DNA of 38,242 bases from Salinivirgaceae bacterium (GTDB lineage Bacteria; Bacteroidota; Bacteroidia; Bacteroidales; Salinivirgaceae): the NCBI GenBank assembly GCA_002869335.1, contig PKTE01000070.1, positions 1 through 38,242 of the forward strand, given 5' to 3'. Numbering within the stretch: position 1 is the first letter of the stretch; each line of letters starts with the position of its first letter. Shown here one piece after another: positions 36,841 to 38,242 of the stretch. The position numbers were made by a program, and so were the translations under genes. Below the pieces are notes generated by a model. It had not been told where the DNA came from and did not search any database. It saw nothing but the letters and a program-made list of their open reading frames with translations.

Positions 36841-37239
36841 TTATTTATCCATATATTTTTTCAACATGGCAAAAAGATCATTAGGGTCAATTGGCTTTGC
36901 TATATAATCGTCACAACCAGCATCTAAACAATGTTGTTTTTCATCTTCCATTGCATAGGCAGTTTGAGCAATAATTGGTATAGAAGGCAACTTTTCTTTA
37001 ATTTTTCTAGTGGCATCCAACCCACTCATCACTGGCATTTTCACATCCATTAAAATAAGATCAATGTCATCGATTTCCAATGCTTTGTCCACAGTAGATT
37101 GCCCATCAGATGTAATAATAAGCTCGACGCCAGTATCTTCAAGTAATTCTTCGAAGAATATAAGATTTACTTCCTCATCTTCAGCAAGTAATATCTTTTT
37201 ACCTTTCCAGTCAATATCTGTCCAGGGTAGTTGTTCCAT
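36841..37239 (-). CDS. Single-domain response regulator (CheY-like receiver)
   Basis: The 132-aa protein is a receiver domain alone: acidic pair E20/D21 in LLAEDEEV, phospho-aspartate D65 in LILMDVKMP, a switch residue in IIAQTAYAM and lysine in IAKPID. There is no DNA-binding domain. Its end (AGCDDYIAKPIDPNDLFAMLKK) resembles the receiver of the hybrid kinase at 21821 (AGCDDYVTKPISS...), so both are of the hybrid-kinase receiver type. It may act in a phosphorelay or bind a protein target. The start MEQLPWTDIDWKGKKILL is typical of receivers detached from a hybrid kinase. Confidence 0.9.
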   Translation of the reverse strand: MEQLPWTDIDWKGKKILLAEDEEVNLIFFEELLEDTGVELIITSDGQSTVDKALEIDDIDLILMDVKMPVMSGLDATRKIKEKLPSIPIIAQTAYAMEDEKQHCLDAGCDDYIAKPIDPNDLFAMLKKYMDK

Positions 37240-37384
37240 ATCAGTTATTTTTTTTAAAGGTAATATCTAATTTTCAGATTCGCAAAAAATTATCCCCCGT
37301 TTAAATTGAAATGCAAAAAACACGTATTTTTAACTGTTTTTTCCCCTATTAGTGATATTAAAATGTAGGTTGCAATCCTATTCA

Positions 37385-37416
37385 TTGAATTATTAACCCA
37401 GAAAAGTTTAGTTTTG
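37385..37416 (+). promoter_or_regulatory. Candidate promoter of the DUF2279 gene
   Basis: TTG (37385-37387), 21 nt, then TAGTTTTG (37409-37416) fits the Bacteroidota consensus. The ATG is at 37423, only 6 nt after the -7 box, so the transcript may be leaderless. Confidence 0.5.
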
Positions 37417-37422
37417 TTTGAA

Positions 37423-38242
37423 ATGTACATTTTGGATAAAGCACTTATAAAAATATTATTTCTGATCAGTTTACTTTTGTCCACCATTTATTTACAAGGG
37501 CAAGAGAATACAGATTCCACAAGTTTTATAAAACCTCATCATCTAATAATTGGAGAAGCTACATTTTATGGAGCCAGTATGTTGATTCTAAATGAGGCAT
37601 GGTATGCTGACTACCCTAGATCAGATTTTCATTGGTTTAACGACAACAATGAATGGCTACAAATGGATAAAATCGGTCATAGTTATGCTACTTATCAAAT
37701 TGCTTATCAAAATAGTTATATTCTTCAAAAAACAGGAATGCCCAAAAAGAAAGCCATGTGGATTAGCACCGGGTTGTCTGTTTTTGCAATATCGAGTATT
37801 GAATTGTTTGATGGTTTCTCAGATGAATGGGGTGCATCTCCAGGTGATTTGTTGGCAAATTCAATGGGAGGATTATTATATCTTTCACAGGAATTGCTAT
37901 GGAATGAACAAAAAGTAAGAATGAAATTTAATTATCTACCTTCACCATATGCTGATAAAAGACCGGAAGCATTGGGAAGTAATTACCATGAATCTCTTTT
38001 AAAAGACTACAATGGGCAGACATATTGGCTTAGTATTAATTTGAACAAAACCTTAGGCACAACTTTCTTCCCTTCATGGATGGCATTAGCAGTTGGTTAT
38101 GGAGCCACGGGATTACTAGGAGGAGAAGCTAACCCAGAAGGGTTTGAAAATATCACCCGCCATAGACAAATATTCCTTTCACCTGATATTGATTGGCAAA
38201 ACATCAAAACAAAAAGAAAAGGACTTATAATTCTATTTCGTG
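37423..38242 (+). CDS. DUF2279 (YfiM-like) envelope protein, runs off window
   Basis: The ATG at 37423 opens a frame of 273 codons to the window edge; the ORF track listed only a shadow of it. The start MYILDKALIKILFLISLLLS, then TIYLQGQ, is a signal or membrane anchor. The body has the DUF2279 features WLQMDKIGHSYATYQIAY, then SIELFDGFSDEWGASPGDLLAN, NSMGGLLYLSQE and RMKFNYLPSPYADKRPEALG. The family is common in Bacteroidota and has no established function; a periplasmic or membrane location is likely from the hydrophobic, glycine-rich segments. The 3' end is outside the window. Confidence 0.85.
   Translation, partial: MYILDKALIKILFLISLLLSTIYLQGQENTDSTSFIKPHHLIIGEATFYGASMLILNEAWYADYPRSDFHWFNDNNEWLQMDKIGHSYATYQIAYQNSYILQKTGMPKKKAMWISTGLSVFAISSIELFDGFSDEWGASPGDLLANSMGGLLYLSQELLWNEQKVRMKFNYLPSPYADKRPEALGSNYHESLLKDYNGQTYWLSINLNKTLGTTFFPSWMALAVGYGATGLLGGEANPEGFENITRHRQIFLSPDIDWQNIKTKRKGLIILFR

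Overview
The window reads as a chromosomal segment of a member of the Bacteroidota, probably a free-living, marine Cytophaga- or Marinilabilia-like lineage; the genus cannot be fixed from this sequence alone. The reasons are AT-rich DNA, the rpsU-xerC-hpf-tRNA-tuf-tRNA(Trp)-secE-nusG-rplKAJL-rpoB order, Bacteroidota-type promoters (TTG, 19-22 nt, TAnnTTTG), weak or absent Shine-Dalgarno sequences, a TonB receptor with a carboxypeptidase-like N-terminal domain, a T9SS-type C-terminal module, and a YidC with the long N-terminal periplasmic domain. No IS element, prophage, CRISPR array or rRNA gene was seen.

Layout. 1-6755 (minus strand) is the translation/transcription core: rpsU, xerC, hpf, tRNA-Thr(TGT), tRNA-Tyr, tRNA-Gly, tRNA-Thr(GGT), tuf, tRNA-Trp, secE, nusG, rplK, rplA, rplJ, rplL and the start of rpoB, which the ORF track missed. 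6968-9127 (plus) is an EF-G paralogue whose catalytic switch II histidine is a leucine. 9233-16587 (minus) holds a surface protein with a T9SS-like C-terminus, yidC, pyrG and a TonB-dependent receptor. 16690-18705 (minus) is a DUF349 repeat protein. 18900-21461 (plus) is a tight trmD / M28 peptidase / HD hydrolase cluster. 21543-21818 is the decayed remnant of a cation diffusion facilitator gene. 21821-25246 (minus) is a pair of histidine kinases. 25447-26193 (plus) is an FkbM methyltransferase, and 26232-27883 (minus) is a sulfide:quinone oxidoreductase-like flavoprotein followed by an unlisted 55-aa ORF. 28038-29165 is a SUMF1-domain lipoprotein. 29286-33225 (minus) is a zinc uptake operon, znuA-znuC-znuB, that runs into lpdA. 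33358-37239 (minus) is a second signalling block: a histidine kinase cut by one in-frame TAA, a coiled-coil envelope protein and a single-domain response regulator. 37423-38242 (plus) is a DUF2279 protein that runs off the window and was also absent from the ORF track.

How the genes work together. The left third builds ribosomes and RNA polymerase and includes a ribosome hibernation factor and an alternative EF-G, both plausibly starvation-linked. The middle is envelope biogenesis and CTP supply. The right third is environmental sensing (three kinases and a free receiver domain), sulfide oxidation and zinc uptake. The most noteworthy items are the EF-G paralogue without its catalytic histidine, the CDF pseudogene that keeps only its two ends, the hidden 55-aa partner of the SQR-like gene, the nonsense-split kinase, a 49-residue (seven-heptad) repeat in a soluble kinase, and a collapsed tRNA-Thr-like acceptor stem between two tRNA genes. 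I see no wholly new multi-gene system.
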